A DNA stretch of 64,000 nt from positions 1,364,001 through 1,428,000 of the forward strand of contig NC_069095.1 in the NCBI RefSeq assembly GCF_947172395.1. The letters run 5' to 3'. This document shows positions 45,985-56,139 of the stretch, piece by piece. Position 1 is the first letter of the stretch, and each line of letters starts with the position of its first letter. The DNA comes from Bicyclus anynana. Its lineage: Eukaryota; Arthropoda; Insecta; Lepidoptera; Nymphalidae. Under the pieces are notes generated by a model, which did no database searches, was not told the DNA's origin, and saw only the letters and a list, made by a program, of their open reading frames with translations. Both the position numbers and the translations under genes were made by a program.

Positions 45985-46240
45985 TAAGGGTCATCTCATC
46001 AACCGTCCACAAAGTCGCTAGTCACTTAGATTCGCGACAAAACGTTAGAAAAATCGTGTGCCGCAAAGCTAAAATTTTTATGACATGATTCCTCATGAAA
46101 TCCCGTAGAAAGCTCCAAGAATCAATACTTGGACAATTGAGGATCTGAACCCTTTAAACCAACCTCCAAAGACACTACTACGGTCCAAGCTTCATAACTG
46201 GTTACCTACCGTAGTTACTGTAAGAGCATGAGGTATGTCT
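45985..46240 (-). repeat. SINE-H
   Basis: Contains 'gtcacttagattcgcgacaa' and 'gtgccgcaaagct', and at the right a tRNA-like head on the minus strand with B-box GGTTCAGATCC and A-box-like 'acagtaactacggtagg'. A diverged copy lies at 33165-33490. Confidence 0.55.
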
Positions 46241-46589
46241 GGCTGTGGCTGGCTGTTCTATCTATACAGGCGAGTTCGGACGAATTGTTGAATACAATTT
46301 GACTGAATTGTCGGTTTAATGTTACGCGCTTCGTTGTCATTATGATGAGTTTTTGGAAATTTCTCCTATTTAGATACCTCCTTGCATTCCTAGATGGTAT
46401 CGAGGTTGAAATAAATAATGCGTAACTTGCGCTTTTTTGAAAGCATCTTTTTAGATGCTTTTGATCTACATTTTTGTAGATTAGTTTTTTCTTTTAGCTG
46501 TGAAGTCTATCCCAGTCAAATAGTATAAAATCTTCGATCTCGGATTTTTTTTTATAAAAATTCTGGGCAAATTCTAAGTAAGTATATGA
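46241..46589. other. plain DNA with two small hairpins
   Basis: 46440-46448/46453-46461 (aaagcatct / agatgcttt) and a second short stem (tctaca / tgtaga) near 46465-46480 sit in tandem in a T-rich tract. Confidence 0.5.
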
Positions 46590-46903
46590 TTTCATTATCA
46601 ACCCATATTCGGCTCACTGCTGAGCTCGAGTCTCCTCTCAGAATGAGAGGGGTTAGGCCAATTTAGTCCACCACGCTGGCCCAATGTGGATTGGCAGACT
46701 TCACATACGCAGAGAATTAAGAAAAGTCTCTGGCATGCAGGTTTTCTCACGATGTTTTTCCTTTACCGGTTAAGACACGCCATATTTAATTTCTTAAAAT
46801 GCACACAATTGAAAAGTTGGAGGTGCATGCCCCGGACCGGATTCGAACCCACACCCTCCGGAATCGGAGGCAGAGGTCTTGTCCACTGGGCTATCACGGC
46901 TAT
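46590..46903 (-). repeat. SINE-A, full length with 8-bp duplication
   Basis: Flanked by GTATATGA at 46582-46589 and 46904-46911. All parts are present. A 115-codon plus frame across it (46686-47033) is incidental. Confidence 0.93.
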
Positions 46904-47109
46904 GTATATGACCTACTTACTTGGAATTTGTGCCTACCTAGTTTGCGCTAAACCTATAGTCAACTCATCATTGCATCACGCTGAACTGTCCATGTATTAT
47001 TTGTACCTTAATGGATATCAAGAATTTATCTGACGGTGGATTTATTTCAAGGTCGGTATAGTTTTAATTACTATTGAATGACAAGAATGATCAAGGGCTA
47101 GCCTTGATC

Positions 47110-47220
47110 GCCATATCACCTGATCTTAGATGACGATGCAAGCCGGGAAAGGGTACAAGTTTATACCCATACTTCTGACGGTTTCTGTACGGCATCGTAC
47201 TGGAACGCTAAATTGCTTGA
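47110..47220 (-). repeat. SINE-B, degenerate body
   Basis: 'atcacctgatcttagatgac' and 'ggcatcgtactggaacgcta' are complements of the SINE-B body. Confidence 0.7.
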
Positions 47221-47732
47221 CTTAAATTTCAACTATGTATGTAGTAGGTATATACTCGTATAGTTGTATTTTCACATAAAACGAAATTGTTGGTTTATCT
47301 TGCTTCCTTTGTTACAAGACTTCAATAAAGTAAACAAGACGAGCTTTTTCTCACAAGGAGCGAAATTAAACTTTTCTTTTTGCGTCTTAATCAAACAACT
47401 AACAAAAGAAGTAACAGACGAAACGCGCTGTATAATCTTTTCCCCTCTAATTATTAACTGTGTAAACGGATGTTTTTATTTATCATAAAATCTCCTTTTT
47501 ATGTATTTTTTACGTTTGTTTAAAGGCCCGCTTAATTAGCCGGGCTGCAAAGGACCCGTTTTTAATCTATTAAACGGTCCGTATCTCTGAATACTGTCAC
47601 AGTAATTTTTTATCTTCGCAGTTTGCACTGTGATAACGATAAGGAATGGACTTACTCAGAATGCGTTTTATCCTGCAGACGTGCTTGATTATCTTGAGAT
47701 AATAAAATTGTGGCGAGCATTTAAGCTTATAG
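47221..47732. other. no recognised feature
   Basis: A 74-codon plus frame (47264-47488) has no family resemblance. Confidence 0.45.
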
Positions 47733-48000
47733 AGCCGTGATAGCCCAGTGGATATGACGTCTGCCTCCGATTCCGGAGGGCGTAGGTTCGAAACCAGTCC
47801 GAGGCATGTTCCTCCTACTTTCAGTTGTGTGCATTTTAAGAAATAAAATATCACGTGTCTCAAAACGGTGAAGGATAGACATGAGGAAACCTGCATACCA
47901 GAGAATTTAGAAAATTATTAGGTTTACGTTAGGTTGTGAGTAGTCACAATGTTTTGCCATCACCACCAAACGTGGTATTTAATTTCTTAAATACATGACT
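47733..48000. repeat. two SINE-A pieces joined in opposite orientation
   Basis: 47733-47908 is a plus-strand SINE-A 5' part ('agccgtgatagcccagtgga' to 'gcataccagagaattta'). It passes into 47909-48000, a minus-strand SINE-A piece ('gtcacaatgttttgccatca', 'acgtggtatttaatttctta'). The junction lies at the matching position in both copies. Confidence 0.7.
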
Positions 48001-48509
48001 ATAAATGATTATAAAGATTAAACAAAACATTCGCGATCATCCAATATATAACTATAGACAGGCACATCCGTTCATAATTCATTTATAAACAAAACAAGAA
48101 TACCTACTCGTACCTACCGGTAAATCGTCGTATCATTAAGTGAGCGCTGCTTATCTGACCGGCTACCGGTCCGGTCTGTGTATGCTTCATTACTTTGGAC
48201 GCATCATTTTTTTTAATTATCAATGAGATATTGTTGTTTATCACGTATTTAATAGCCTATATTAAAGGTACAATCGCGAACAGAGTTGCTTATCTACTTT
48301 ATACAAAATCGTATAATACCTGAGAAATAAAACATAGAATATACTTACACTTTAATAATATTTATCAATTGTTTATTTTTAAACGTTAAATTTTAATTTT
48401 CTTGAAGCCATGTTGTCATTAGAACAGAAAATCATTTTCAATAAAGAGTCTCTGAGAGTGATAGGAATACACATATTTATTCGTCAGTACCAGTTTCAAA
48501 AAGTTATAG
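48001..48509. other. AT-rich stretch, nothing recognised
   Basis: Contains a small GC-rich palindromic patch near 48160-48178 (gaccggctaccggtccggtc) and nothing else. Confidence 0.45.
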
Positions 48510-49800
48510 GTATTCAAAAATTCAAAATTCAAAATTCATTTATTTCAAGTAGGCTCAGTTTACAAGCACTTTTGACACGTCAGTTGACTATTTGTAAATA
48601 TTCTACCACCGGTTCGGAAGGCAGGTTCTGCTGAGAAGATACCGGCAAGAAACTCAACAGTTGCTCTTTTGAAAAAGTCATACAGTATTACAATTTACAT
48701 TTGATAACAATTAAATTACAATTTCTTATAGTTTTATTTCCTGTGTGAAGGTGGAAGCTGATCCAATGGCCTCCAAGCACCTTTGTCGTTAAGGAACTCA
48801 TCAATAGTGTAGTAACCTCGACTAAGTAAATGTTTTTTAACACATTGCTTAAAGTTGTGCATTGGCAAGTCCATCACAGTCTTGGGGATCTTGTTATAGA
48901 AGAGTACACCCAAACCCACAAAAGATTTTTTAACTCTTTGGAGACGATATGCAGAAATAACTAACTTATGCCCGTGTCTAGTAAGACGTGGGTTTAGATC
49001 TCCTTTTCGTTTGTACAAATTAATATTTTGTCTCACATAAACTATACTGTTATATATATACTGACAGGCTACTGTTAAAATGCCTATTTCTTTAAACTTT
49101 TGACGAAGGGACTCGCGTGATTTTAGTTGATATATTGCTCGAATTGCTCTTTTTTGAAGTACAAATATAGAATGTATATCAGCAGCCTTGCCCCACAACA
49201 AAATACCGTAAGACATTACGCTGTGAAAGTACGCAAAATAAACAAGTCTAGCTGTATCAACATCAGTAAACTGTCTTATTTTTCTCACTGCAAAAGCAGC
49301 TGAGCTGAGTTTACCTGACAGTTTTTCTATATGAGCACCCCACTGAAGTTTAGAATCCAAGGTCACTCCCAGGAAAACTGTGGAATTCTCTATTTCTAGT
49401 GTTTCACCATTGATCATTATAGACTTATCTAATTTTATAACATTTGGTAATGAAAACTCAATACATTTAGTTTTCTTTGCATTTAAAAGTAAGTTGTTAA
49501 CAGTGAACCAATGCGACACATGCGATATGGCACGGTTTACATCGTCGGAATTATCTTTACTTCTGTCACTCTTAAAAATTAGGGATGTGTCGTCAGCAAA
49601 CAGTACTATCTCACAGATGCCGCTAACATGGTGTGGTAAATCGTTTATGTACACTAGGAATAGAAAAGGACCCAGAATTGAACCCTGTGGGACGCCCATT
49701 GTGTTAGAAAAACCGCGAGACTTTGAATCATTTATGCATACCTTTTGTGTTCTATCACTAAGATAAGAGGTATTTTCAGTTCTAAATAAAAAGTATATTG
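48510..49800 (-). mobile_element. non-LTR retrotransposon, 5' truncated
   Basis: Minus-strand LINE of about 1.3 kb: reverse-transcriptase ORF (stop at 48734), 3' UTR with 'gagtttcttgccggtatctt' and 'gtttacaagc' blocks, then a short tail of TTGAATTT-type repeats at about 48513-48540. The coding frame extends past 49699 to about 49790, where homology ends, so the 5' part is lost. Its 3' end recurs at 5344-5615, 55240-55445 and 57590-57810 (+) and 55648-55745 (-), making this the most frequent LINE family here. CR1/Jockey superfamily by motif; clade not resolved. Confidence 0.9.
48734..49699 (-). CDS. reverse transcriptase, C-terminal half (LINE)
   Basis: A 321-residue open frame. Residues 2-21 (GVPQGSILGPFLFLVYINDL) are the RT motif B region. 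Residues 34-42 (FADDTSLIF) hold the catalytic Asp-Asp of motif C. LNAKKTKCIEF follows as motif D and FLGVTLDSKLQW as the next conserved block, then a helical C-terminus ending EFLNDKGAWRPLDQLPPSHR. The enzyme copies element RNA at a nicked target in the nucleus. The ATG at 49699 is internal: the frame runs upstream as ENTSYLSDRTQKV before homology stops near 49790. Fingers, endonuclease and ORF1 are absent, so this copy cannot be autonomous. Lack of stops suggests a young insertion. The plus-strand frame at 49380-49766 is its shadow. Confidence 0.92.
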   Translation of the reverse strand: MGVPQGSILGPFLFLVYINDLPHHVSGICEIVLFADDTSLIFKSDRSKDNSDDVNRAISHVSHWFTVNNLLLNAKKTKCIEFSLPNVIKLDKSIMINGETLEIENSTVFLGVTLDSKLQWGAHIEKLSGKLSSAAFAVRKIRQFTDVDTARLVYFAYFHSVMSYGILLWGKAADIHSIFVLQKRAIRAIYQLKSRESLRQKFKEIGILTVACQYIYNSIVYVRQNINLYKRKGDLNPRLTRHGHKLVISAYRLQRVKKSFVGLGVLFYNKIPKTVMDLPMHNFKQCVKKHLLSRGYYTIDEFLNDKGAWRPLDQLPPSHRK

Positions 49801-49807
49801 AAAAATG

Positions 49808-50161
49808 TTATTTTCAATACAGCCAATTTTCATAAAGCTTCGCAAAGCTAGCTTTCCAACAAATTTCGACTATTCGAAAATCGTTTCATTTCAACTTTAG
49901 AATTTTGTTTTCGGTCATGTTGCTACGACGATAGTTTTGAATAATTGATTTAGTAGAAAACATGTCAGAGGTCTATACGACTGCTATTATAAATATCATT
50001 ATCATATTATGATTCTTCATAAAAGACTTATCTTTTACTTTTTTTAATATCTTAGTATTAAGTCTAATCAGTTAACCTTAATGCGAGGGGTTAGGATTTC
50101 CACTTTTTGTGGATACGAAATTCAAACACATACATATAGACCCACCAGCTTTTGCACACAA
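49808..50161. other. no recognised feature
   Basis: Plain AT-rich DNA. Confidence 0.45.
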
Positions 50162-50199
50162 ATTATTTTATTGTACAATAAATTGTACAATAAAATAAT
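50162..50199. repeat. perfect hairpin, 18-bp arms, 2-nt loop
   Basis: 50162-50179 (attattttattgtacaat) and 50182-50199 are exact reverse complements separated by AA. Confidence 0.95.
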
Positions 50200-50586
50200 G
50201 TACAAATTAGTTAAAACTTTTCGTTCCAATTATACTAACGGGCAACATAACTCTATCTCAAGTTTCCACTGGGCAGACCGCGATACCATCTAGATATTTA
50301 CTTTTTATTTATTGACATTTTCTAATGTGCCTGCTAAGTTATTCATCATTCCGGACTTAAGATACGAGTACCGAGTCTTTTGATAGCACCTTATTGTTTG
50401 CGTTTTCATAATGGATTATTGATAAAGTAGGTACGTGGGTGTCCCTAATCTCTTCGAGTTAAATCTACTGAGACGTTTCGTCAAACGAAATTGATAAGGG
50501 GTAATGAATTTGTAGGGCTGAGTCGCTTTTTATATTCAATATTTAACGGAACAAGCCTTGGCTTCTTGATGAAGCTGTAGTATGTA
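50200..50586. other. no recognised feature
   Basis: Plain AT-rich DNA. Confidence 0.45.
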
Positions 50587-50821
50587 TCACACTAATATTA
50601 TAAAGGCGAAAGTTTGTGTGTGTGTGTAGGTAGGTGTGTAAATATGTTTGTTCCTTCCCTACGCCGCAGCTACTGAAGCGTTTTGGCTGAAATTTGGAAG
50701 GAAAATGGATTTTACTGTGGATTAACAAATAGGCTACTTTTCATCCTGAAAAAATCCTTTGATTCCAGCAGGATTTGTGAAAAACTAAATTCCCGGCGGC
50801 AAAGTCGCGGGCGTTTGCTAG
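50587..50821 (+). mobile_element. Lep1-type Helitron (H1), full length
   Basis: TCACACTAATATTATAAAGG at the 5' end preceded by A (50586), ends 'gggcgtttgctag' (CTAG 50818-50821) followed by T. A GT microsatellite lies near the start, with 'tacgccgcagctactgaagc' inside. The 119-codon frame at 50683-51042 is incidental. Confidence 0.93.
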
Positions 50822-51044
50822 TTTATAATAAGTCGGGATCAAAACGTAAAGAAAATCAGTTAAATGAAAAAAATAAAAATATTTTTTTCATGTTGCAGCA
50901 TATTATTATTATTATTATCTATGTAGCTAATTCCTATACCTATTTCCTATATCATTTATCCTATTTTAATGAAGCTTCTATAAGTTTTTTAAGCGTATAT
51001 TTTTGCATTCCCCTTTCTTTTACAACTAAGCAAATAGCTTAAGC

Positions 51045-51150
51045 TGTGCATAGGTACGAAAATAGTGCAGCAAACGGGGATGGAATCCTGGACGGTGGGA
51101 TTTCTGAGCGTCTCATTTACCACTACCATTGAGCTGAACCATGGAGTTAT
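51045..51150 (-). repeat. SINE-D-like head
   Basis: The complement shows a tRNA-like layout ('ggttcagctcaatggtagtg' as A-box region, 'aggattccatcccc' as a weak B-box) followed by 'gctgcactattttcgtacc', as in the SINE-D body start. Degenerate. Confidence 0.45.
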
Positions 51151-51503
51151 TTGCATTAACATGTAAACAGTAAAATTGTAATAACTATCTACTCGTAGCT
51201 TTATTTGTAACATAATCGTGAAATGTTTCTAGTGCAAAAACAGCTAGAATTTCTCTCGGTCTTGCAAGTACAGCAAGAAATAAATATAATTCACAGTGGG
51301 TACATAAATTACTAAAATATGTTCTACGTTAAATATTACGTAAAATTAACGAGAATCCTAATTAAAATTTTCCTCAAATAAACAAGGAACTTGTTGTTTG
51401 TGTTTCACAGAAATCGCATGGAGAAAACGGTGTAACGAAGCCGTTGGTGTTTATTTGACGCAACTGAAAACCATAAATCAAATGTTCAAGTGTTTCTTTG
51501 CGG

Positions 51504-52329
51504 AAGTCCATGACGTAGGTACAATGAGCAACAAATAAATATTTTCTCTTTTCCGTGAACAAGTAAATTTTTCTGGCCACGATCCTTTAAACTGACAAAA
51601 CACTTTTATTGACGTTTCATTCCAATGCCAATATTTAATACTATTGATTAGACAATTTGCAAAAGCATAAGTCCATGACGTAGGTACAATGAGCAACAAA
51701 TAAATATTTTCTCTTTTCCGTGAAAAAGTGAATTTTTGTGGCCACGATCCTTCAAACTGACAAAACACTTTCATGGACGTTTCATTCCAATTCCAATATT
51801 TAATACTATTGATTAGACAATTTGTATAAGCGCAAGTCCATGACGTAGGTACAATGAGCAAGAAATAAATATTTTCTCTATTCCGTGAAAAAGTGAATTT
51901 TTGTGGCCACGATCCTTCAAACTGACAAAACACTTTTATGGACGTTTCATTCCAATGCCAATATTTAATACTATTGATTAGACAATTTGCAAAAGCATAA
52001 GTCCATGATGTAGGTACAATGAGCAACAAATAAATATTTTCTCTTTTCCGTGAAAAAGTGAATTTTTGTGGCCACGATCCTTCAAACTGACAAAACACTT
52101 TTATGGACGTTTCATTCCAATGCCAATATTTAATACTATTGATTAGACAATTTGCAAAAGCATAAGTCCATGATGTAGGTACAATGAGCAACAAATAAAT
52201 ATTTTCTCTTTTACGTGAAAAAGTGAATTTTTGTGGCCACGATCCTTCAAACTGACAAAACACTTTTATGGACGTTTCATTCCAATGCCATTATATATAC
52301 TATTTATTAAACAATTTTCAAAAGCATAA
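51504..52329. repeat. 165-bp satellite, five units
   Basis: 'aagtccatgacgtaggtac' (or its gatg variant) recurs at 51504, 51669, 51834, 51999 and 52164, exactly 165 bp each time. The match stops at about 52328. Because 165 is a multiple of three, one minus-strand frame stays open for 261 codons (51478-52263), repeating a 55-residue unit (FCQFEGSWPQKFTFSRKREN...). Unit differences fall mostly at replacement sites and no signal or domain is visible, so I read the frame as a by-product of the satellite rather than a gene. Confidence 0.95.
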
Positions 52330-52344
52330 TACTGTCGCAAAAAA

Positions 52345-52509
52345 AACATGATTACAAGGACAGAGTTTAAGTATCTAATTACTCAACCGGTTTTAAAAAT
52401 TCTTTTACCAATGGAAAGCTACTTTATCAATAAATAACAAAAGCTAAATTTTATGTTAATATTCTCACGGGAACGGGAGCTACACGAGAGAAATCGAGAA
52501 GTCCGCTAG
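52345..52509 (+). mobile_element. Helitron 3' portion
   Basis: 'ctcaaccggttttaaaaatt', 'ctcacgggaacgggagctac' and a 'gtccgctag' end (CTAG 52506-52509) followed by T. It directly follows the satellite; the 5' end is not clear. Confidence 0.7.
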
Positions 52510-53006
52510 TAGATACTACGAAGTACAAACAGAAACTTTCCATTGAGTGAAGCAAAGCTAGTGATTTATAAAGTTAGCAGCCCTACCATTAAAACGATTG
52601 AAGCAAGATATTAAATAGGCACAATTTATCGCTTTTTCTTAATGTAAAAGTTCCGATAGTCCACTCATTTATATCTTGCAACTGTGATCTCGGTATGGAG
52701 TGGTACTGAGGTGGCTTTAGTGACAATGACTAAGGATACTGGTTTCTTCGCAGTAAATGTTTTGAGCCAACTATAATGGTTGTCGTGTCCGTGGACTTTA
52801 AAACGGTCTAACGCCGATCATTGTCTAAATATTCTGTAGAATCGAGAACATTGCTAAAGTGTGCTTATACACGACACTTCCGTTAACAAGCTTTACAAAA
52901 CTGAGAATAATATTATATTATAACGTGCTCGTACTTTCTCTTGTGAGAGTGTTAAACTTCTGATGGCGTCCCTAGGTATGTTTAATTTAATATTTAGTGA
53001 ACAATT
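52510..53006. other. no recognised feature
   Basis: Nothing matched. Confidence 0.45.
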
Positions 53007-53299
53007 GTGACATAAAGCCCAGTGGATACGATCTCTACCTTTGATTCAGAGGAAACGTAGGTTCGAATCCGGTCCGGGGTCGGGTTATGTGCATTTTAAG
53101 AAATTAAATTCCTTGTCTCAAACAAGAAAAAACATCGTTAGGAAACCTGCATAACAGACAATTTTCTTAATTCTCAGCGTGTGTGAAGTCTGCCAATCCA
53201 TATTGGGCCAGCGTAGTGGACTAAGGCCTAACCCCTCTCATACTTAGAGGAGACTTGTACTCAGCAGTGAGCCGAATATAGGTTGATAATGATGATGAA
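53007..53299 (+). repeat. SINE-A, full length, diverged
   Basis: Head 'aaagcccagtggatacg', B-box 'ggttcgaatccgg', body, '...gccgaatataggttg' and a short GAT tail. One deletion after the B-box. No clean target duplication. Confidence 0.93.
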
Positions 53300-53642
53300 T
53301 CGAGACCTTAATTAACTTAAATCCAAGCTAAATTAGTATATTATCACTCTTTTATGTGAAAAATTGGAAATTCCGTACAATTTACAGTGTTTTTTTTAAT
53401 AAAAGCAAATTAATGTATAATTTGTTTGTTGTCATAAGTATAATAACTATTTTGACAAATAAAAAAAATTGTCACTCTCTAATTAAGTACTGAAACCTCC
53501 CTTACGTAAAACTTCATTCAAATCTAATTTTATAATCTGATGAGTAAATCACATTGCTAGCATATATTTTCAAACTCCTATAAGTATCATACATATCCCT
53601 TCATTGTTAAGGTCTTGTTAAATTATATAAATAGAACACTAC

Positions 53643-53958
53643 ATTTGACGGCCTTTGATGGGTATGCACGGTGGATTTACAAAACGGAGGCCCTGGGTTC
53701 GATCCCCGGCTGGGCCGATTGAGATTTTCTTAATTAGTCCAGGTCAAGCTAGCTTCGGCCGCGGTTAGTTACCACCCTACCGACAAAGACGTACCGCCAA
53801 GCGATTTAGCGTTCCGGTACGATGTCGTGTAGAAACCAAAAGGGGTGTGGATTCTCATCCTCCTCCTAACAAATTAGCCCGCTTCCATCTTAGATTGCAT
53901 CATCACTTACCATCAGGTGAGATTGTAGACAAGGGCTTACTTGTGAAGAATAAAAAAA
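53643..53958 (+). repeat. SINE-B, full length
   Basis: The most complete B copy. Head with damaged A-box (gcctttgatgggtatgcac), intact B-box (gggttcgatccccggc), full body and A-rich tail at 53950-53958. Flanks agaacactac (53633-53642) and agagcactac (53959-53968) match at 9 of 10 positions and are probably its target duplication. Confidence 0.92.
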
Positions 53959-54354
53959 AGAGCACTACCCAGTTTCAACGCTAAGAGTAAAAGAAAATGG
54001 GTAAAGAATTATTTTGCACCAAAGTTTATTGGAATACGGAACGAAATGAAAACCTAACAAAACGAGGAATACCTACCAATACCGAGGGTAGTTACAAAAC
54101 GTTGGCACATTGAACTCACCAGATTTCCCCCGAGCAATTATCGAAACAATGAATCTGAAATTGGTGCAGTCCTAACGGTCACAGCCTCAGCCTCACAATT
54201 AAGCGACTTCCCGACGAAGCCTACGACCTACTTTGCAGAATGGCAGTTCATTTAACGCTATTCAACTTATCATAATGTGACTATTAGTGCTTCATTTATC
54301 TGGCAGGGTTCCGCGGGAGTTATTGGTAAGAAAACCCTAAAACACTTTTTTTTT
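53959..54354. other. no recognised feature
   Basis: Nothing matched apart from the SINE flank. Confidence 0.4.
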
Positions 54355-54526
54355 CATAAAAAGAACATTTGCCATATCTTTTATAATATTCCCATTCCCG
54401 TCCAACTAGTCGAGAAAGACTGTGCTAAGAGTGGGTACCACAATAGACCAACGGTTCGGGGATCGAACTATCACCCCATGATGATGAGTCCAACCGCTCT
54501 TACCGTTGAGCTATTGAGGCTTATTA
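54355..54526 (-). repeat. SINE-D, best copy
   Basis: On the minus strand: 'gcctcaatagctcaacggta' (A-box), 'gttcgatccccgaac' (B-box), 'ctattgtggtacccactc' and 'ttggacgggaatgggaatat', the order of a well-known lepidopteran SINE. The 96-codon plus frame at 54277-54567 is incidental. Confidence 0.8.
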
Positions 54527-54752
54527 TAAAAGAATACAAGACAGTCATTACAGCAGCTTATTGCTGATAGAAAATCAAGCCAATTTAGAATTTGTTTTTC
54601 AGATTCTTAGTAGGTAAGCTCTGGCTGTTGTCGATTAGCAATCAGCGGAATTTTGCTTCAACAACATTCATACATAGTGAATAAATAAACTGAACTCTTT
54701 CCACTGTACGCTGGATATACTACAAACCGTAGATTGTATTGCAAATTATTAA
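54527..54752. other. no recognised feature
   Basis: An acceptor-like 'tttgtttttcag' and a 'gtaagc' lie only 11 bp apart near 54600, too close for a normal exon. Confidence 0.4.
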
Positions 54753-54806
54753 CCAGGTTAGGTGACAATCGAAATCAAGATAGGTTTTGATTGTCACCTA
54801 ACCTGG
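54753..54806. repeat. perfect hairpin, 18-bp arms
   Basis: 54753-54770 (ccaggttaggtgacaatc) and 54789-54806 are exact reverse complements around an 18-nt loop. Confidence 0.95.
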
Positions 54807-55239
54807 CTAATATAAAAATATAAACGAATAACAAACAGTCTATCAGATTAAATAGTGAGGTCTAGATTAATTACTACTTACTGGTAAATAATTTAGTAAT
54901 ATTATTGACTATTCACGTAAATTCGACGAAGAACAGCTCGCAGTCTGTACTCGCACATAAACAGCTAATAATTTATGGTTTCTACGGAACCTAGGTTTAC
55001 AACCACATTCGCACTTTATTGGTTTTTTCAATTAATAGCGCGAGCAATTGGCAAAGGAAACCGGTGAAAAAGAACATTTTCAACGCAAGTGTTAAGCCGA
55101 GGTTTCCTTGAACTACCTCTTTGATGTTTCTCTTTATAGCGCGAAATGCGAACTGTTTATGTTTCATTTTATAGAAATTTATGTACGGGACATTGATATA
55201 ATAAACATACAAAGATGTTTCTCAAATTATAGACCATAA
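54807..55239. other. no recognised feature
   Basis: 71-codon minus frame (54997-55212) without family resemblance. Confidence 0.45.
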
Positions 55240-55445
55240 GATCAGCTTCCGCCTTCACACAGGAAGTACTCGTAAAAGAAGAAATAAAATATATTGTAAT
55301 TATTTTAACCATTGTAAACTGTAATTTGTATCTAAATTTTTAAAAGAGCAACAGCTATTGAGCTTAAAGCCGGGTCAGCAGATCGGTGGTGGATTCCGAA
55401 CCGGTGGTAGAGTCACTAGGCACTAGAAACAGACAAACCACCACC
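55240..55445 (+). repeat. LINE 3' end (48510 family)
   Basis: 'gatcagcttccgccttcaca' (end of the ORF) followed by the 3' UTR with 'ccgaaccggtggtagagtc'. The middle of the UTR is rearranged. Confidence 0.75.
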
Positions 55446-55647
55446 ACTGGTTGTTTTACGCCACCTGCTGATGTCCTTAAGTTTTCCTAAACCGAAGGTT
55501 GCCTGGAAGAAATCGCTACTTAGCGATAAGGCCGCCTTTTGTATGCTGATCTCTTCCTAATTTGTTTTTTATTTCACTTGTTTTTGTCTTTGTGGTGTGC
55601 AAATAAAGTATATTTATCTTATTTTATCTTATCTAAACCTGGCAGTT

Positions 55648-55745
55648 CAAATTCAAATTCAAATTTCATTTATTTCAATTAAGCTTAGTTTTGAAATGTC
55701 AAGTTGTGTCATGATTTGATGGTGGTAATTAAACTCGAAAATTTA
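55648..55745 (-). repeat. LINE tail scrap (48510 family)
   Basis: (ATTCAA)n run then 'tcatttatttcaattaagct', the complement of the LINE's last bases. Confidence 0.65.
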
Positions 55746-55939
55746 AAATTAAAGTTACGAGGCTTCCAAACGGTTAAAAAGTGCTTGTAAGCGAAGTGAG
55801 TTGTAGATACAATCGGCTCTACTTTGATATAAATTTCATATTTTTTACATTTGTAATTTTTGCTGGCTTTTTACTTGAAATAAAAAATAATGAAATGACT
55901 GGGACCGAAGGTTTAGGCTGTTCGATTAAAGCCACATTT

Positions 55940-56139
55940 GATGAAATTAAGAAAATTTGATTGTTTGTTTTTGTATTTCTATTTGTTTGCATTGAACAGG
56001 CTTTGAAACTACTAAACCGATTTCAAAAATTCTTTCACTGTTTGAAAGCTACACTATCCCCAAGTCCTATACTTATATTGTATCCCCTAATTCTTACGGG
56101 AACGAAAACTGCGCGAGTAAAACCGCGAGGTTCTGCTAG
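55940..56139 (+). mobile_element. Helitron (H2-like), 5' end blurred
   Basis: TTTG-rich start, 'aaactactaaaccgatttca', 'cttacgggaacgaaaactgc' and an end at CTAG (56136-56139) followed by T. Confidence 0.7.

Noticed and set aside
46686..47033. 115-codon plus-strand frame
   Set aside because: Lies mostly in a SINE-A copy read backwards. Similar frames arise in other SINE-A copies.
49380..49766. 128-codon plus-strand frame
   Set aside because: Antisense shadow of the reverse transcriptase on the minus strand.
50683..51042. 119-codon plus-strand frame
   Set aside because: Starts inside a Helitron and continues into AT-rich DNA. No family resemblance.
51504..52329. CRISPR array or tandem-repeat protein gene
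   Set aside because: Units are contiguous without spacers, the genome is eukaryotic, and the open frame is explained by a 165-bp period.
54277..54567. 96-codon plus-strand frame
   Set aside because: Covers a SINE-D copy in antisense.
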